Source: Chryseobacterium sp. JJR-5R
GTDB lineage: Bacteria > Bacteroidota > Bacteroidia > Flavobacteriales > Weeksellaceae
NCBI RefSeq assembly: GCF_034047335.1
Contig: NZ_CP139137.1
Span: 3,534,001-3,598,000 of the forward strand
DNA: 64,000 nt
Direction: 5' to 3'
The notes under the pieces are model-generated. The model did not search any database. It was not told where the DNA came from and saw nothing but the letters and a program-made list of their open reading frames with translations. This document shows, one piece after another, positions 17,646-26,794 of this stretch (position 1 is its first letter; every line of letters begins with the position of its first letter). Both the position numbers and the translations under genes were made by a program.

Positions 17646-18509
17646 ATGCCGCAGAAAAAGTACAGCAGGAAAACCGCCAGAAAGATTCATCAGAACCGCC
17701 GGAAAACTTACTTTTTCCGACGCAGCGTGATACTGGCTGTTCTTATGGTTGCACTCATCGGCACCGGGTTGTATCTGAAGCAGTCCGTAAGCTATTATTA
17801 CGCACTGTACTTTAATCAATTCACCCACAAAAAGCTCAGCAACAGCGAGAATGAAACCCTAAGGATCCAGAAAATCCTGTCAGGCAACCTCGATAAAGCA
17901 TACGGCTTTGATATTTCCCACTATCAGAATACGGAAGACATCAGCTGGGACAGCCTGAGCATAGGAAACAAAACCATTCCCCTGGAATTTGTCATCATGC
18001 GTGCCACAATGGGAAACCGGAATGCCGACAAACATTTCAGCGAATTCTGGCAACAGGCGAAAAAGCATGAGCTGATCCGCGGTGCCTATCATTTCTACCG
18101 GGCTGACGAAGATCCCGTTATCCAGGCCAATAATTTTCTGGAAAACGTAAAACTGGAAAGCGGAGACCTGCCTCCGATTCTGGATATTGAAAAAGTGCCG
18201 AAACGGAAAACTAATCAGAAATTAATTGAAGACCTGAAAATCTGGTGCCGTATAATAGAAGAAACCTATGGCAAAAAGCCGGTTATCTACACCTACTACC
18301 ATTACTACAAAGATTTCCTGAAAGGCGAATTTGATGATTACCCGCTCTGGCTGGCCAATTATAATGATGTGCCGGCTCCTTCCCCCGAGGACAGCTGGAA
18401 ATTCTGGCAGTTTACAGAAAACGGAATCGTTCACGGAATCAATACCAAAGTTGACCTGGATGTCTATAACGGGAGTGCATGGTCTTTACACAGGCTCACG
18501 CTGGATTAA
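17646..18509 (+). CDS. Membrane-anchored GH25 muramidase (lysozyme-like)
   Basis: This 287-residue protein has a basic N-terminus, one transmembrane helix (about residues 26-44, VILAVLMVALIGTGLYL) and a GH25 domain (about 84-280) that would face the periplasm. GH25 enzymes cut the muramic acid-glucosamine bond of peptidoglycan. Key residues are present: D89 in GFDISHYQ, and the D180-x-E182 pair in ILDIEK. The GAYHFYRADEDP and FWQFTENG stretches are also typical. It is transcribed divergently from ndh, with overlapping promoters between 17587 and 17636. A role in cell-wall turnover is likely; the absence of a partner gene suggests housekeeping rather than attack on other cells. Confidence 0.9.
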   Translation: MPQKKYSRKTARKIHQNRRKTYFFRRSVILAVLMVALIGTGLYLKQSVSYYYALYFNQFTHKKLSNSENETLRIQKILSGNLDKAYGFDISHYQNTEDISWDSLSIGNKTIPLEFVIMRATMGNRNADKHFSEFWQQAKKHELIRGAYHFYRADEDPVIQANNFLENVKLESGDLPPILDIEKVPKRKTNQKLIEDLKIWCRIIEETYGKKPVIYTYYHYYKDFLKGEFDDYPLWLANYNDVPAPSPEDSWKFWQFTENGIVHGINTKVDLDVYNGSAWSLHRLTLD

Positions 18510-18544
18510 CTTCGAAGATCCGGACAGCAGTCAGCATTTGGTTA

Positions 18545-19675
18545 TTATTTAAAAGGTTTTCTCTGAATCCACTCTGTTGTAGGAGCGACAGAGGAGAATA
18601 TATGCTTCATAAAATAATTGATCAGGGGATTGCGGTGTCTCATCAGTCCGAAAATTTCAGTGGGTTCCGCTCCGATCGTTGATTTGATTTCCAAAGCGGT
18701 CCTTCCGAAAATGATCCTTGAAAAGCGGTTGCTGATGCCGAATTCCACCATATCCAGAAGCATATTCAGATACAGCTGATTTTCCTTCTGGCAGTTTTTG
18801 TCATAGCCTAAAAAATAGGTATCAATATCATCATTATTTAAGATCAATGTATAAAAGCCAATCAGCTTTTCACCTGAAAAGTATCCGAAGAACCTGAAGT
18901 TCTCCTCCAGGTTCTCCTTCATGCTTTCAAAATGGCCTTCTCCTAAGAAAAACGTATTGAAGGATGCGTTTTCAGCCACATTCTGATACAGAAGATGGAT
19001 CTGTTTCCGGTAAACCTTTATTTGGTTAAGAGTTAATTCAGCTTTCTCAATACCGGACATCTTTTTCTTCGCCGACCTGGCCCTGGCCCTGTATTTTTTA
19101 GAAAAACTGTCCATATAATCCTCAAAGCCCGTCCAGCTTTCCCTAAGCTTAAGCATCATATTCGGCTGTACAGAAAACCTAAGGTATTTTCTGTAATTCT
19201 TACCCTGAAAATACGCCACAGAATTCGGTTGGTAATCTTTATAGATAATCAGAGAAGTTTTCCTGATTTCCTTCTGCATTTTCAACACGGCTTTATGGAG
19301 GAGGGGCATAATTTCTTCTACCGCCATCACGGAAGCATCAAAATAAAACCCGTTCTGTCCCGTCAGCATGTTATTCCCTAAAATCATCAGATCTTTACTG
19401 AACAGGCGCGCAAAGAAATTCCTGATATTATATAATGCTTCGTTTTTCTGAAAAGTCTGGTGACTGATAAAATTCAGGTATTGAAATAAGGCTCCGCCCA
19501 CAAGCTGTCCGTCCCGGAAAAAAGCCATGAAATAACATTCCATGTTTTGAGGGCCGGAAGCATCTAAAACCTTAAAGTATTCTTCGGAAAGCATAATGTT
19601 ATGGTTTCCTATCACAGAATTCCAGTTTTCCGGCAGATCAGAGGATGCAAGGTATATTTGTAAATGGTATGACAT
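18545..19675 (-). CDS. GNAT / FemAB-like acyltransferase family protein
   Basis: This 376-residue cytosolic protein fits the peptidoglycan-biosynthesis/GNAT-like group found in Bacteroidota. The C-terminal half has an acetyltransferase-like strand-helix run (YFSGEKLIGFYTLILNNDDIDTYFLGYD) followed by LYLNMLLDMVEFGI, with R-rich helices before it (SFSKKYRARARSAKKK). Substrate and donor are not evident. It is convergent with the GH25 gene (35 bp between stops), so the two are not in one operon. A cell-wall or lipid aminoacyl role is possible but is inference. Confidence 0.7.
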   Translation of the reverse strand: MSYHLQIYLASSDLPENWNSVIGNHNIMLSEEYFKVLDASGPQNMECYFMAFFRDGQLVGGALFQYLNFISHQTFQKNEALYNIRNFFARLFSKDLMILGNNMLTGQNGFYFDASVMAVEEIMPLLHKAVLKMQKEIRKTSLIIYKDYQPNSVAYFQGKNYRKYLRFSVQPNMMLKLRESWTGFEDYMDSFSKKYRARARSAKKKMSGIEKAELTLNQIKVYRKQIHLLYQNVAENASFNTFFLGEGHFESMKENLEENFRFFGYFSGEKLIGFYTLILNNDDIDTYFLGYDKNCQKENQLYLNMLLDMVEFGISNRFSRIIFGRTALEIKSTIGAEPTEIFGLMRHRNPLINYFMKHIFSSVAPTTEWIQRKPFK

Positions 19676-19685
19676 AAAGGGTACG

Positions 19686-19693
19686 CAAAAATA
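19686..19693 (-). promoter_or_regulatory. -7 element for the GNAT-like gene
   Basis: TATTTTTG on the minus strand matches TAnnTTTG and ends 10 bases before the ATG at 19675. Confidence 0.4.
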
Positions 19694-19778
19694 GCTTTAT
19701 CTCGCGGATCTTTAAAATTATTTAACGCACGGAATGATCACAATGACAATCTTAAGATTTTTTCTTGCTACATTTTCG

Positions 19779-19786
19779 TACTTTTG
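19779..19786 (+). promoter_or_regulatory. -7 element for the ABC-F gene
   Basis: TACTTTTG matches TAnnTTTG, 39 bases before the ATG at 19826. No convincing -33 element is seen at 19 bp. Confidence 0.4.
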
Positions 19787-19825
19787 CAGCTCAATTTAAG
19801 TTTCAAATCAAATCATTAAATTTCA

Positions 19826-21721
19826 ATGAATTACGTTTCTGCAGAAAATCTCACCAAATCTTACGGCATCAAAGTTTTGTTTAAAAATATTTCCTTTCAT
19901 GTGAATGAAGGCGATAAAATTGCCATCGTTGCCAAAAACGGGAGCGGAAAATCTACGCTCCTGAAAATTTTAATGGGAAAAGAAATTGCAGACAGCGGAA
20001 CCGTGACTATCAATAAAGATATTCAGGTGGTATTATTCGATCAGGAAATTGATTTTGAATCTGACCTGACCATTGAAGAATTTATGATGACTTTAGATTC
20101 TGCCCCGATCAGGGCACTGAAAAACTATCATAAATCCCTGTTGTCAGACGATCATGATTTTATGGAACAGGCTTTGGCTGAAATGGAAATTCATAAAGCA
20201 TGGGATCTTGAAAACGAGATGACCCAAATACTCTCTCAGCTGAAAATTACAGATCTTGATGCGAAAATGGGAATGCTTTCCGGCGGACAGATCAAACGTG
20301 TAGCCCTGGCAAAACTGCTAACGGAAACCAGAGCGGAACACCGCCACACTTTGCTCATTATGGATGAGCCTACCAACCACCTTGATGTGGAAATGGTAGA
20401 ATGGCTTGAAAATTATCTGAATAAAGCTAAAATCACACTTCTTCTTGTAACACACGACCGTTATTTCCTGGATGCAGTTTGTGGAATTATATGGGAGATG
20501 GAAGATCAGAACCTGTATTTTCATAACGGGTCTTACGCAACGTATCTTGAAAACAAGATGATCCGTGAAGACAATATGAATTCGACGATCGATAAAGCCA
20601 ACAACCTCTACAGAAAGGAACTGGAATGGATGCGGAGACAGCCCAAGGCAAGGACCACCAAATCAAAATCCAGGCAGGAGGACTTTTACGAAACTGAAAA
20701 AATAGCCAAAACCGACACCCGGAAAGAATCTCTTGAGCTTGATTTTGAAATGAAGAGGCTGGGCAACAAAATTCTTGAGCTGAAAGACATTTCTAAAAGT
20801 TATGGAGATAAATTATTGCTTAAAGATTTCAGTTATTCATTTCAACGGGGTGAGAAAGTAGGCATTGTAGGGAAAAACGGGGCAGGAAAATCAACTTTAC
20901 TGAATATCATTCAAGGATTTGAACCGAAAGATTCCGGAGAAATTGAAACGGGAGAAACCATCAAATTCGGGTATTTTTCTCAGAAAGGACTTAAATACAA
21001 GGAAGATGAAAGAGTAATTGATTTCATCAAAGAAATTTCTGAAAACTTCCCTCTGGCCAACGGCAGAACCATTTCTGCATCACAGTTTTTAAGGTTATTC
21101 TTATTCGACGACCAAACGCAGTATTCTCCGATTTCTAAACTTTCGGGTGGCGAAAAAAGAAGGCTGCATCTGATGTACATCTTATACCAGAACCCAAACT
21201 TTCTGATTTTTGATGAGCCTACGAATGATTTGGACCTTCCGACATTGACGGTTCTGGAAAATTTTTTACTGAACTTTCAAGGAAGCCTGATTATCGTATC
21301 CCACGACAGGTATTTTATGGACCGGATTGTTGATCATATTCTGGCATTTGAAGGCGAAGGGAAAATCAAAGATTTTGTAGGGAATTTTTCGGAATACCGC
21401 GAAAATCTGAAGCTGGAAGAAAAGAATCCAAAACCTGCAGCCGTGCAAAAAGCTGAAATACCTGTTGCTGTTACTGATGCACCCATCGCAAAGCTACAGG
21501 ATCCAAAGAAAAAGCTTTCTTTCAAGGAACAGCGTGAACTGGAAACGATTGAAAAACAAATCCCTGAATTTGAAGAAAAAAGAGCAGCCATATTAGAGCA
21601 GCTGAACAATGAAACTGATTACGATAAAATTTCAAAACTTTCTGCAGAACTTGAAACGCTTTCCGGAACACTGGAAAACCATGAGCTGAGATGGCTGGAG
21701 CTGCAGGAACTTATGGGATAA
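19826..21721 (+). CDS. ABC-F family ATPase (Uup-like)
   Basis: This 631-residue soluble protein has two nucleotide-binding domains and no membrane segments. Domain 1: Walker A NGSGKSTLL near residue 40, signature LSGGQIKRVALAKLL near 152, Walker B LLIMDEPTNHLD near 175. Domain 2: Walker A NGAGKSTLL near 350, signature LSGGEKRRLHL near 438, Walker B FLIFDEPTNDLD near 462. The linker is rich in basic and acidic residues. The last ~85 residues (KLSFKEQRELETIEKQIPEF onward) form a coiled coil as in Uup. ABC-F proteins act on the ribosome to relieve stalled or structured states; a DNA-related role has been proposed for Uup. Resistance activity cannot be inferred from this sequence. Confidence 0.9.
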   Translation: MNYVSAENLTKSYGIKVLFKNISFHVNEGDKIAIVAKNGSGKSTLLKILMGKEIADSGTVTINKDIQVVLFDQEIDFESDLTIEEFMMTLDSAPIRALKNYHKSLLSDDHDFMEQALAEMEIHKAWDLENEMTQILSQLKITDLDAKMGMLSGGQIKRVALAKLLTETRAEHRHTLLIMDEPTNHLDVEMVEWLENYLNKAKITLLLVTHDRYFLDAVCGIIWEMEDQNLYFHNGSYATYLENKMIREDNMNSTIDKANNLYRKELEWMRRQPKARTTKSKSRQEDFYETEKIAKTDTRKESLELDFEMKRLGNKILELKDISKSYGDKLLLKDFSYSFQRGEKVGIVGKNGAGKSTLLNIIQGFEPKDSGEIETGETIKFGYFSQKGLKYKEDERVIDFIKEISENFPLANGRTISASQFLRLFLFDDQTQYSPISKLSGGEKRRLHLMYILYQNPNFLIFDEPTNDLDLPTLTVLENFLLNFQGSLIIVSHDRYFMDRIVDHILAFEGEGKIKDFVGNFSEYRENLKLEEKNPKPAAVQKAEIPVAVTDAPIAKLQDPKKKLSFKEQRELETIEKQIPEFEEKRAAILEQLNNETDYDKISKLSAELETLSGTLENHELRWLELQELMG

Positions 21722-21730
21722 AAATTTATA

Positions 21731-21777
21731 AGTTATGAGTTATAAGTTGTAATTTCAGCAACTTATAACTTATAACT
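21731..21777. repeat. Long perfect-type inverted repeat between convergent genes
   Basis: A 19-base arm (21731-21749) pairs with 21759-21777 across a 9-base loop; the only irregularity is one G:T pair. The arms are built from repeats of ATAACTT-like words, which continue imperfectly to ~21800. It lies between the ABC-F stop and the oxidoreductase stop and may work as a bidirectional terminator. Confidence 0.8.
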
Positions 21778-21805
21778 CTAAGCTTATAGCTTATAACTTC
21801 TTATA

Positions 21806-22870
21806 TTACAGTTCAGGAAACTCAATGATCCGTCCTTGTCTTGCACTTTCCATGGCCGCATCAATAATCCTCATATTTTTGATGATTTCTTCTGCGGGAG
21901 AAGGCAGTGCATATCCGAAGACCATAAATTCGTACACCTGCTGATAATAGTTCATATAATTTCCGGGCTCGCTTGCAGTAAGCATGCGTTCTGTTTCTTT
22001 CTGATCGTTTAGAAAATTAAGGACCCCATCTGTTTCTTTTAACGGCAAAGTCCAGTCCTGACCGTATACAGGAACAGTGCCGGAAACCAGTTCGTTTTCC
22101 TGATTATCTGTCCTTTCCTGAAGGAAGCTTCCCTTTTCCCCGTGAACAGCATATGCGTAATGTGCCTCTTTGGTAAAAACAGAAGATTTTAAGCGTACCC
22201 TGAGGCTGTCGGGATAATATAAAATAATTTCAAAATAGTCATTGGCAAATTCCTGTCCCTTCATGGAAAATACATCGGCAAAAAGTTTTTCCGGAAACCC
22301 GAAGTACTGTACCGCCTGGTCTACCAGATGCGAACCCAGGTCATGCAGAGACCCTGAGCCTGCGGCTTCAGGATTTTCTTTATGGTCTTTTCCGCTGGGC
22401 TCTGTCCGGAACCTGTCAAAACGGATTTCCGCTTCCTTAAGCATGCCCAGATAGCCTTCGCTCATGATTTTCTGGACCTGCAGATAATCCCGGTCAAACC
22501 TCCTGTTTTGGTAAACACTGAGGAACAGCCCTTTTTCTTCGGCAAGCTGTACCAGTTCTTCCGCTTCGGATACATTGACGGTAAAAGGTTTTTCAACAAT
22601 AACATTCTTTCCGGCTTCAAGTGCCATTCTGGTATACTGGAAATGGGTCTGAACCGGTGTATTGACTACCACCAGGTCGATATCTGCATTTTCCAGCATA
22701 TCTTCTACCGAGCGGTAAATAACTGCATCCGGATATTTTTCTTTAGAATCCTCCCTGCTTCTTTCCACAATGGATGATAAAAAAAATCCCGGATGTTCTT
22801 TCAGGAATGGAGCGTGAAAAATCTTTCCGCTCATGCCAAAGGCGCAAAGCCCTGTTTTGATCAGTTGCAT
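21806..22870 (-). CDS. Gfo/Idh/MocA-family NAD(P)-dependent oxidoreductase
   Basis: This protein has ~354 residues from the ATG at 22870. An upstream in-frame start at 22927 would add 19 residues before the conserved fold and is less likely. The Rossmann domain begins IKTGLCAFGMSGKIFHAPFL, a variant of the Gly motif seen in this family. VVNTPVQTHF and VIVEKPFTVNVSEAEEL (the EKP motif with the catalytic-region Lys) follow. A C-terminal alpha/beta domain contains GSGSLHDLGSHLVDQ, with the typical Asp and His. Members oxidise or reduce sugars, inositols and related compounds; the substrate here is unknown. It is a single gene, divergent from the TonB receptor. Confidence 0.9.
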   Translation of the reverse strand: MQLIKTGLCAFGMSGKIFHAPFLKEHPGFFLSSIVERSREDSKEKYPDAVIYRSVEDMLENADIDLVVVNTPVQTHFQYTRMALEAGKNVIVEKPFTVNVSEAEELVQLAEEKGLFLSVYQNRRFDRDYLQVQKIMSEGYLGMLKEAEIRFDRFRTEPSGKDHKENPEAAGSGSLHDLGSHLVDQAVQYFGFPEKLFADVFSMKGQEFANDYFEIILYYPDSLRVRLKSSVFTKEAHYAYAVHGEKGSFLQERTDNQENELVSGTVPVYGQDWTLPLKETDGVLNFLNDQKETERMLTASEPGNYMNYYQQVYEFMVFGYALPSPAEEIIKNMRIIDAAMESARQGRIIEFPEL

Positions 22871-22991
22871 ACAATTATTTTTAACAAAGTTATTGATAAA
22901 AGCCTGCAATCCATTCACCAAAGGCAAAGTAAAATTTCACAGCAGATGATAAATATCATTTATTAATTTTTATTAGTTCTAAATAATAATA

Positions 22992-22999
22992 TACTTTTG
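22992..22999 (+). promoter_or_regulatory. -7 element for the TonB receptor
   Basis: TACTTTTG matches TAnnTTTG, 36 bases upstream of the ATG at 23036. At 19 bp upstream stands TTTA, a weak -33. No clear Fur-type inverted repeat could be recognised. Confidence 0.45.
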
Positions 23000-23035
23000 T
23001 GCTTTATTTAAAACCACTCTAAATAACATGCACGA

Positions 23036-25327
23036 ATGAAAAAAAATCTAATAGCCTTAGGATTGTTATTCACAGCCGTTTCTGTAGGTGCACAGATGAA
23101 AAACACTGATTCTGACACCATTAAGATCCAGACGATTGAAGATGTCAACCTTCACAAAACCGGCAACCCCAACAAAGCAAAGCCGTTATCTACAAAATCC
23201 AACCTTACGGTGATGGAAACACCGCAGCCCATAGCAATTGTTACCCATGAAATTATTGAGCAGCAGCAGGCCAAGCAGCTGAGTGATGTTTTGCAGAATG
23301 TGAATGGTATGTATGTTACTTCATCAAGGGGCAATTCCCAGGACAGCTTTGGAGGACGGGGTTTTATTTTAGGAAATGATAATATTTTCAAAAACGGATC
23401 AAGGGTTAACAGCGGTGTTTTTCCGGAGGTGACCGGACTGGAAAGAGTGGAAGTCCTGAAAGGTGCCAATGCCATGCTTTACGGAAATACTGCGGCAGGA
23501 GGTGTAATTAATATGATTACCAAAAAGCCCCGTTTCAACTTCGGAGGGAGCGTGGGGATGAATGCAGGCAGCTGGAACTCATACAAACCGACAGTGGATT
23601 TTTATGGTCCGTTATCTAAAAGCGTTGCATTCAGGGTAAACGGCACTTATGAATATGCCGAAAGTTTCAGAGATGTGGTACAGTCTGAAAAATATTACTT
23701 CAACCCGTCATTCGTCTTTAATTTAGGTCCGAAATCCCAATTGATCGTAGAGGCAGATTACCTTAAAAACAATTTTACCCCGGACTTTGGAATCGGGGCC
23801 ATTACAAAAGAGGACGGCCTGACTTATGAACTCAATAAGCTTCTTCCGAGAAATGCCTATTTAGGAACGGACTGGCAGTTCCAGGATGTGGAACAAGTAA
23901 CCACAAATGTTACGTTCAATCATCAGATTAATGATAAATGGACCCTGAATGCCACTGCATCCTATCAGAATTATACAAAAGATTATTTTTCTACAGAGCG
24001 TGTACAGTGGGGATATGATAAAAAGTTCCCTACCCGACTTTCATGGAACAGGCCGCTGAACAGAACCTATAACGAGCAGAACTATACTTCGGCACAGGTA
24101 AACCTTAACGGAGAATTCAATACAGGGAAAATCAACCATAAAGTATTAATCGGGACCGATGCCGATTACGGTGTGGCAGACGGTTATACCTATTATAACC
24201 CCGCTGACAATAAAACCTTCGGCAACGCCTATTTTTACGGAACCAACGGAGGTTCAGGCCTCCTATATCTTGATGATCCTTCTACCTGGGCCGGCGGGGC
24301 AATGCCTGATGCAGAAAAGCTGGAAAAAAACAGGGTCAATACAAGAAGAATCGGGGTGTATGCACAGGATTTTGTGAGCCTTACCAAAGAATTCAAAGTG
24401 ATTGCCGGCTTACGTTGGTCATATATCGAAAATATGCCGACCATAAGGACAACTTTTAAAACTGTTGCAGCAGGAAAAGTTGATCCTAATTCTGTAACCA
24501 ACAAAAAACTGGTAGACAATTCTTCATCATCAGACCAGGCTGTTTCGCCAAAAGTAGGCCTGGTGTATATGCCTGATGATAATTTCTCTGCCTTCGCCAC
24601 CTATACCAATTCATTTGTCGCAAATGTCGGAAGACTGAGGGGCAGTGATGAAGGCCTGACACCTACAAATATTGACCAGTATGAAGTAGGTATTAAGAAA
24701 AACCTGTGGAACAGTGCTCTGGCCATCAATGTGACAGCATATCAGATCCTTTATAGGAATTATTACCAGAATGCCTTGGATGACAAAGGAAACCTTCTAG
24801 ATACTACCGGCCTGATCAAAGATTTTGCAGGAAAAATGAGGAGCCGCGGAGTGGAACTTGATATTACAGGAAACCCGACGGAAAACTTATCCGTTATCGG
24901 AGGGTTCTCCTATAATAATTCCGTATATCTGGATACCCCTGAAAATTTCGGGTATGTAGAGGAACAGAGGCTTGTAAGGACACCTGCCACTACGGCCAAT
25001 GCATCGGTATTCTATAAATTCACGAAATATGTTCCCGGATTAAAAGTGGGAGCCGGAGCTTATTTTATCGGAAAAAGATTAGCCGGATGGAATGATACCA
25101 AAACGGGAGCCAACAGTTTACAGGCCAGAAAAGGGGTAAGCAGGATTTTTGAACTGGAAGATTACACCACTGTTACCCTATCGGTAGGTTACGAATGGAA
25201 AAAATTCATGATCCAGGCAAGAGTAGGAAACTTATTTGATACGGAAAACTACAATGTTCATGAGAATTATTCCGTAAACCCGATTACGCCGCGAAATTAT
25301 TACGTTACGCTGACTTACAAGCTGTAA
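23036..25327 (+). CDS. TonB-dependent siderophore receptor
   Basis: This 763-residue outer-membrane receptor has a signal peptide of residues 1-19 (ending VGAQ). There is no carboxypeptidase-like N-terminal domain. The plug domain (~60-170) includes TPQPIAIVTHEIIEQQQ, GRGF and VLKGANAMLYGNTAAGGVINMITKKP, which are typical of the siderophore (FhuA/FecA-like) subgroup. A 22-strand barrel follows, ending NPRNYYVTLTYKL-like with the terminal hydrophobic residue. It imports ferric chelates using TonB-ExbBD energy; the ligand cannot be told. The PepSY membrane gene follows 93 bp downstream and probably helps reductive iron release. No siderophore synthesis genes are present. Confidence 0.95.
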   Translation: MKKNLIALGLLFTAVSVGAQMKNTDSDTIKIQTIEDVNLHKTGNPNKAKPLSTKSNLTVMETPQPIAIVTHEIIEQQQAKQLSDVLQNVNGMYVTSSRGNSQDSFGGRGFILGNDNIFKNGSRVNSGVFPEVTGLERVEVLKGANAMLYGNTAAGGVINMITKKPRFNFGGSVGMNAGSWNSYKPTVDFYGPLSKSVAFRVNGTYEYAESFRDVVQSEKYYFNPSFVFNLGPKSQLIVEADYLKNNFTPDFGIGAITKEDGLTYELNKLLPRNAYLGTDWQFQDVEQVTTNVTFNHQINDKWTLNATASYQNYTKDYFSTERVQWGYDKKFPTRLSWNRPLNRTYNEQNYTSAQVNLNGEFNTGKINHKVLIGTDADYGVADGYTYYNPADNKTFGNAYFYGTNGGSGLLYLDDPSTWAGGAMPDAEKLEKNRVNTRRIGVYAQDFVSLTKEFKVIAGLRWSYIENMPTIRTTFKTVAAGKVDPNSVTNKKLVDNSSSSDQAVSPKVGLVYMPDDNFSAFATYTNSFVANVGRLRGSDEGLTPTNIDQYEVGIKKNLWNSALAINVTAYQILYRNYYQNALDDKGNLLDTTGLIKDFAGKMRSRGVELDITGNPTENLSVIGGFSYNNSVYLDTPENFGYVEEQRLVRTPATTANASVFYKFTKYVPGLKVGAGAYFIGKRLAGWNDTKTGANSLQARKGVSRIFELEDYTTVTLSVGYEWKKFMIQARVGNLFDTENYNVHENYSVNPITPRNYYVTLTYKL

Positions 25328-25420
25328 AAAATTTAATATCAAAAATTTCTATAATCAAAGTGGGAATTGCATTTTTGCAGTTTCCACTTTTGAAATTTAA
25401 ACAAACAACAACGATACGAT

Positions 25421-25936
25421 ATGGACAAGATCAAAGACACGAGAAGCTTTATGAGAATCACACACCGCTACCTGGGGTATTTCCTGGCAGGGATTATGGC
25501 CGTTTATGCTGTAAGCGGTGTTTTGCTGGTGTACCGGGATACCGATTTCCTGAAAAAAGAGAAAAAATATGAAAAGACAATCGGCAGAAACCTTTCTGAA
25601 AAAGAATTGGGAAAGGAACTGAAAATAAAAAATTTAGAAGTTGAGAAAACGGACGGATCTGTCCTGAAATTCAAGCAGGGAACATACAATGCTGCTACAG
25701 GAGAAGCTAAATATGCCAAGAAAGAGCTTCCGTTTGTATTGGATAAAATGACGAAGCTACATAAATCCCAGTCAAAAGATACGCTTTCCCCCTTAAATAC
25801 TTTTTTTGGCGTTGCCCTTTTCTTTTTCGTGATTTCAAGTTTCTGGATGTTTAATCCTAAAACCAAAGCCTTTAAGCGCGGAATGATATTTACTGCTGCC
25901 GGGCTCGTAGCAGCGCTGATTATGCTTTTTATATAA
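25421..25936 (+). CDS. PepSY-associated small membrane protein, partner of the siderophore receptor
   Basis: This 171-residue protein begins FMRITHRYLGYFLAGIMAVYAVSGVLLVYRD, with the PepSY-family first transmembrane helix and its conserved His. A short soluble segment (~45-115) with KLHKSQ follows, then two further hydrophobic helices (LNTFFGVALFFFVISSFWMF and MIFTAAGLVAALIML). It is much shorter than full-length PepSY reductases (about 350-500 residues). The position directly after a siderophore receptor fits an accessory role in ferric chelate reduction or transport at the inner membrane. That role is inferred from context. Confidence 0.82.
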   Translation: MDKIKDTRSFMRITHRYLGYFLAGIMAVYAVSGVLLVYRDTDFLKKEKKYEKTIGRNLSEKELGKELKIKNLEVEKTDGSVLKFKQGTYNAATGEAKYAKKELPFVLDKMTKLHKSQSKDTLSPLNTFFGVALFFFVISSFWMFNPKTKAFKRGMIFTAAGLVAALIMLFI

Positions 25937-26089
25937 AATCCTCTGCTGTGGGCTACCACAAAATTTCAGATAATAAGCATTGTTATTAGGTTCCTTCTTT
26001 TAAATTTCACTGTGGATGGAACATTCTGGCACATTTATTGTTTTTCTGATAGCACAAATAATTAAGCATTAAATATTAAATTATAAATT

Positions 26090-26683
26090 ATGAAAAAGTT
26101 AATTTTATCAGGAATATTAGCCGTTGCAGGCTTAGCGACAACTGCTAATGCTCAAATCCAAAGAGGCAACTGGATGGTAGGAAGCAGCCTTTTATCCAGT
26201 AACTTCGGATTAAACACAGGTGGTGGATATAATATCGCAATCCAGCCGAAAGCAGCATATTTTATTGAAGATAACGTAGCTGTCGGAGGTTATGTAAATT
26301 TAGGAGTGAGCAAAGTAACCAACGGAAGCCCTACAAGATTTGACTATGCAGTAGGAGGCTTAGGCCGTTATTATCTTTCACCAGGTGAAAAAGGTGTGGA
26401 TAACTTGTTAAACCACGGACGTTGGTTCTTCGAAGGAAATTTAGGTGTTGGAGGATCTTCTGTTGAAAACGGAAACTCTACCAGCGGTCTTGATTTCGGT
26501 GTTGGTCCTGGATATTCTTACTTTATTACGCCTAACATCGGTGTAGAAGGTTTGGTTAAATATGTAGGTCAGGCAGGATTCGGAAGCGAGGGTCTGAACT
26601 CTAATATTACATTCAACGTAGGTTTCAGTATCTTTATTCCTACTTCTAAAGGAAGAGATGTTGTAAACGACGTAAAACAATAA
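26090..26683 (+). CDS. Small outer-membrane beta-barrel protein
   Basis: This 197-residue protein has a signal peptide of residues 1-21 (ending ANAQ). An eight-stranded OmpW/OmpX-like barrel follows, with alternating strands separated by Gly-rich turns (NWMVGSSLLSSNFGLNTGGGY, then AAYFIEDNVAVGGYVNLG and NIGVEGLVKYVG). The C-terminal strand FNVGFSIFIP is followed by an unusual charged 12-residue tail (SKGRDVVNDVKQ). Codon use looks biased to few codons (GGT, GTA, AAC), which suggests high expression. Its own terminator follows. The role (porin or structural) is not known. Confidence 0.85.
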   Translation: MKKLILSGILAVAGLATTANAQIQRGNWMVGSSLLSSNFGLNTGGGYNIAIQPKAAYFIEDNVAVGGYVNLGVSKVTNGSPTRFDYAVGGLGRYYLSPGEKGVDNLLNHGRWFFEGNLGVGGSSVENGNSTSGLDFGVGPGYSYFITPNIGVEGLVKYVGQAGFGSEGLNSNITFNVGFSIFIPTSKGRDVVNDVKQ

Positions 26684-26722
26684 ATCACTTCACACACATC
26701 ATATCACGTATTACATTACATT

Positions 26723-26753
26723 AAAATCGCCGCAGAATTTCTGCGGCGATTTT
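26723..26753. terminator. Bidirectional terminator between the barrel gene and peroxiredoxin
   Basis: A 14-bp perfect stem AAAATCGCCGCAGA / TCTGCGGCGATTTT with a 3-nt loop lies between convergent genes. The A and T ends give U runs in both directions. Confidence 0.95.
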
Positions 26754-26794
26754 CAAATTAAAACTAAACTATAAAAAATCAAATAATCTCATAA

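Noticed and set aside
26090..26683. Possibility that this barrel protein is the intact parent of the pseudogene at 53548
   Set aside because: The C-terminal strands and loop words do not match (the intact gene ends FNVGFSIFIP plus a charged tail; the remnant ends SAAFTFRF).
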